Below are positions 5,761 through 7,028 of a stretch of 7,028 bases of DNA, piece after piece. The notes under the pieces were generated by a model. It worked only from the letters and a program-made list of their open reading frames with translations, was not told the DNA's origin and did not search any database. Within the stretch, counting starts at the first letter, position 1, and the number at the start of each line of letters is the position of its first letter. Source of the stretch: Elusimicrobiota bacterium (GTDB lineage: Bacteria; Elusimicrobiota; Elusimicrobia; UBA1565; JACRDR01); the NCBI GenBank assembly GCA_016207585.1, contig JACQPI010000050.1, positions 1 to 7,028 of the forward strand, read 5' to 3'. The translations under genes and the position numbers were made by a program.

Positions 5761-6006
5761 ATGACAGAACCCAAGATCGCGCAGAAGATGCCCTACGTCA
5801 AAGAGGAGCAGCCGGGACTGAAGGCGTGGTGCGCCTGCGGCCACTCCCAAAACCAGCCCTATTGTGATGGTTCGCACGGGAGACTCAATACGGGCATGGC
5901 GCCGGTCCGAGTCGAGATCAAGGAAGCCAAGAAGATCGCCTGGTGCGGCTGCAGACGTTCCAATAACAAGCCTTATTGCGACGGAACCCACTCGAAGCTG
6001 CCATGA
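5761..6006 (+). CDS. Double-CDGSH iron-sulfur protein
   Basis: This 81-residue cytoplasmic-type protein has two copies of the CDGSH zinc-finger-like motif, C-x-C-x2-(S/T)-x3-P-x-C-D-G-(S/T)-H. The first has C24, C26, C35 and H39, and the second C62, C64, C73 and H77; all eight predicted ligands are present. In this family (mitoNEET-type) each motif holds one [2Fe-2S] cluster through three Cys and one His, giving a labile, redox-active cluster used for electron or cluster transfer. Two motifs in one small chain are common in bacterial members. The RBS GAGGAGG (5748-5754) lies 6 nt before the ATG. The stop overlaps the next start by ATGA (6003-6006), which points to translational coupling with the SIMPL gene. 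The identification is secure; the partner is unknown. Confidence 0.93.
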   Translation: MTEPKIAQKMPYVKEEQPGLKAWCACGHSQNQPYCDGSHGRLNTGMAPVRVEIKEAKKIAWCGCRRSNNKPYCDGTHSKLP

Positions 6007-6851
6007 AACCGTGGCCTGCCTTGCGGCTCGCTTCCCTCGCCGAATACTGCTTCCCTCATGGGAGGAGAGGAGGCGCCGTAGCCGGAACTATGGCCGGCCA
6101 TAGTTGGTATGCATCGCTCCTCGTCCTCTGGCTGGGCTGCGTCTTGCCGGTCGCGGCGGCCGCGCCGAACCCCGTCTCGGACATCCCCACCGTCAGCGTC
6201 GCCGCCGGGGGCAAGGTGGAGGTCGTCCCCGACCAAGCCCGCGTCAGCGTCGCCTTCACGCAGCGCGGCGCGAAGAGCGCTCCCGTCGCCGATTTGGTCA
6301 AGGCCAACAACAGAAGGGCCGCCCCGGCGCTCGCCTACATCAAAAAGGAGATGGGGACCGACGCGACGGTCCAGGTAGTTCCGAATATCCAAGAGGAGAT
6401 GGAGTACGACCGACAAGCCGGAACCTCCCGGGTCAAGGGCCGCCTGGTCACCACGACCATCGAGATAACCGTGCGGGGCGAGGAGGCGATCAAGAAAAAA
6501 CTCGGCCTTCTCTTCGACGCCGCCAATATACCCGCGGACCGGACCTCGGGCCCCGACCTGGGCCTGTCGGAGGAGGGGCTCGCCGCCGCCCAGGAGCAGG
6601 CGTACGCCAAGGCGGTCCAGGCCGCGGTCCGCATGGCGAAGGCCCATCTTTTGCCCGGCGAGGAGCTCGGCCGGGCGCTGGCGCGCGGCAACGTTCCGGA
6701 CGAGATCGTGCCGCGCTATGGGCTCATGAAGGCCCAGTCCGCTCCCATGAGCGTCGGCTCCTCCGACTCGAGCCAGGCGCTCGTCGAGGGCGGGACCGTG
6801 ACGGTGCAGGTCCATACCCGTTTTAAGTTCGAAGTGAAGGGCCCGCGCTGA
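6003..6851 (+). CDS. Exported SIMPL (DUF541) domain protein with an element inserted in its signal peptide
   Basis: This is a 282-residue protein starting at ATG 6003, which overlaps the CDGSH stop. The SIMPL pattern is visible: I-P-T-V-S-V-x-x-x-G-K-V-E-V-V-P-D-Q-A-R-V-S-V (61-83), a middle part with R-L-V-T-T-T-I-E-I-T-V (147-157), G-P-D-L-G-L-S-E (183-190) followed by the helix A-x-x-Q-A-Y-A-K-A-V-Q-A-A (195-208), and a final T-V-T-V-Q-V-x-x-x-F strand (265-274). Bacterial members are periplasmic or outer-membrane proteins; some affect stress resistance, but no general biochemical role is fixed. The signal peptide is split. Residues 1-8 look like its n-region, residues 38-54 (S-L-L-V-L-W-L-G-C-V-L-P-V-A-A-A-A) are the core and cleavage region, and residues 8-37 come from the repeat element. 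An ATG inside the element (6090) could start a shorter, normal signal peptide, but the purine-rich stretch before it ends 17 nt away. The domain call is confident; the start is not. Confidence 0.85.
   Translation: MKPWPALRLASLAEYCFPHGRRGGAVAGTMAGHSWYASLLVLWLGCVLPVAAAAPNPVSDIPTVSVAAGGKVEVVPDQARVSVAFTQRGAKSAPVADLVKANNRRAAPALAYIKKEMGTDATVQVVPNIQEEMEYDRQAGTSRVKGRLVTTTIEITVRGEEAIKKKLGLLFDAANIPADRTSGPDLGLSEEGLAAAQEQAYAKAVQAAVRMAKAHLLPGEELGRALARGNVPDEIVPRYGLMKAQSAPMSVGSSDSSQALVEGGTVTVQVHTRFKFEVKGPR
6026..6113 (-). repeat. Palindromic dispersed element, copy 2, in frame inside the SIMPL gene
   Basis: Read on the minus strand this is the same unit as 658-744. The 32-bp head at 6082-6113 is identical, including the 20-bp palindrome at 6086-6105, and the tail at 6026-6051 aligns with 719-744 at 19 of 26 positions. 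The middle is purine-rich on the + strand and diverged. Relative to transcription of the host gene this copy is opposite to copy 1, yet the palindrome is again read T-M-A-G-H-S. It separates two halves of a signal peptide that would be normal if joined. Ala-Ser-Leu codons occur both just inside the tail end (6030-6038) and just outside the head end (6111-6119), a possible but imperfect trace of target duplication. Confidence 0.85.
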
Positions 6852-6873
6852 AAGCCTGTTCGAATACCTTCGT

Positions 6874-6915
6874 TTCCGGGGCGTCGCGCGCCGTCGGAAT
6901 TATAATATAATTTTT
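6874..6915 (+). terminator. Probable terminator after the VOC-CDGSH-SIMPL unit
   Basis: Outer arms TTCCG (6874-6878) and CGGAA (6895-6899) enclose inner arms GGCG (6880-6883) and CGCC (6889-6892), with a small internal loop and a 5-nt hairpin loop. An AT-rich tail follows, ending in a T-run at 6911-6915, 22 bp after the SIMPL stop (TGA 6849-6851). The T-run is about 12 nt from the stem, farther than in a classic terminator, so the call is moderate. Confidence 0.45.
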
Positions 6916-6946
6916 ACTTGACATCAGAAATTCCCCACATAAGGGG
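6898..6946 (+). promoter_or_regulatory. Possible promoter for the gene entering at the right edge
   Basis: A perfect -35 hexamer TTGACA (6918-6923) follows an AT-rich stretch (6898-6917) that could act as an UP element. No good -10 lies at the usual distance; CATAAG (6938-6943, spacer 14) is the nearest match and is weak. Two overlapping TATAAT hexamers (6901-6906, 6906-6911) lie upstream with no -35. The region is clearly non-coding and regulatory in look, but the promoter call is uncertain. Confidence 0.35.
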
Positions 6947-7021
6947 GACGAAGCCCCTGAATTGAGCAGGCAATAAATCCCCTACCCCAGCGAAGGAGCA
7001 AATGTCGAGGAGGCAGGCGGC
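6932..7021 (+). promoter_or_regulatory. Leader with competing G/C tracts, mini-ORF and RBS
   Basis: A run of five G (6943-6947) can pair with several C-tracts: TCCCC at 6932-6936, GCCCC at 6953-6957, and the pair of CCCC blocks at about 6979-6988. This allows alternative hairpins just upstream of the ribosome site. AAGGAG (6993-6998) stands 3 nt before an ATG at 7002 that opens a 7-codon frame ending at TGA 7023-7025. GAGGAGG (7007-7013), inside that frame, is well placed for GTG at 7022. This could be a simple leader, an attenuator or a small riboswitch; no known riboswitch consensus fits clearly. Confidence 0.35.
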
Positions 7022-7028
7022 GTGAAGC
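7022..7028 (+). CDS. Possible start of the next gene, cut by the window edge
   Basis: GTG at 7022 lies 8 nt after a strong GAGGAGG and continues as a Lys codon before the sequence ends. It overlaps the stop of the 7-codon upstream frame. Only two codons are visible, so nothing can be said of the product, and the start rests on RBS placement alone. Confidence 0.35.

Noticed and set aside
5119..5991. 290-codon open frame on the minus strand opposite the VOC and CDGSH genes
   Set aside because: It is antisense to two well-supported genes, has the Arg/Gly/Leu-rich make-up of a GC-rich shadow frame, shows no family motif and has no RBS.
5973..6815. 280-codon minus-strand frame opposite the SIMPL gene
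   Set aside because: It is antisense to a recognised domain. Its only interesting part, the repeat-encoded stretch, is explained by the palindromic element.

Overview
The window is GC-rich (roughly 60-65% by eye) and gene-dense, and it looks like ordinary bacterial chromosome. Several products carry Sec-type signal peptides and periplasm-type folds, which suggests a diderm bacterium. The long proteins with a signal peptide, a Pro/Ala-rich linker and a membrane domain, together with secreted HEAT repeats, remind me of Elusimicrobiota genomes. That is an impression from protein style, not a proven assignment. No tRNA, rRNA, CRISPR array, transposase or phage gene was seen.

Layout. (1) 1-918, + strand: the 3' end of a small Cys/His-rich, probably exported protein, followed by a DUF2231-type four-helix membrane protein. 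(2) 836-2596, - strand: a two-gene unit with a strong sigma70-like promoter at 2628-2656. It encodes an exported HEAT-repeat protein and then a HAD phosphatase whose 3' end overlaps the DUF2231 gene tail to tail. (3) 2597-3034: a 438-bp intergenic stretch with an AT-rich island and a perfect 22-bp palindrome. (4) 3035-5113, - strand: a large protein of unknown function with an N-terminal signal or anchor, a Pro-rich region, a coiled/globular middle and a multi-pass C-terminal domain. (5) 5114-5196: a divergent promoter region. (6) 5197-6851, + strand: a probable operon encoding a PhnB-like VOC protein, a double-CDGSH iron-sulfur protein and an exported SIMPL (DUF541) protein. (7) 6852-7028: a terminator-like hairpin, then the leader and first codons of another gene that leaves the window.

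The main discovery is a dispersed palindromic element of about 87 bp, present twice in inverted orientation (658-744 on + and 6026-6113 on -). Both copies lie inside protein-coding genes and keep the reading frame open. They share an exact 32-bp head that contains a perfect 20-bp palindrome, and a more diverged tail. One copy adds a hydrophilic loop between membrane helices of the DUF2231 protein. The other sits between the n-region and hydrophobic core of the SIMPL signal peptide. The arrangement resembles Rickettsia palindromic elements, which also insert in frame into genes. I recognise no named family for this sequence.
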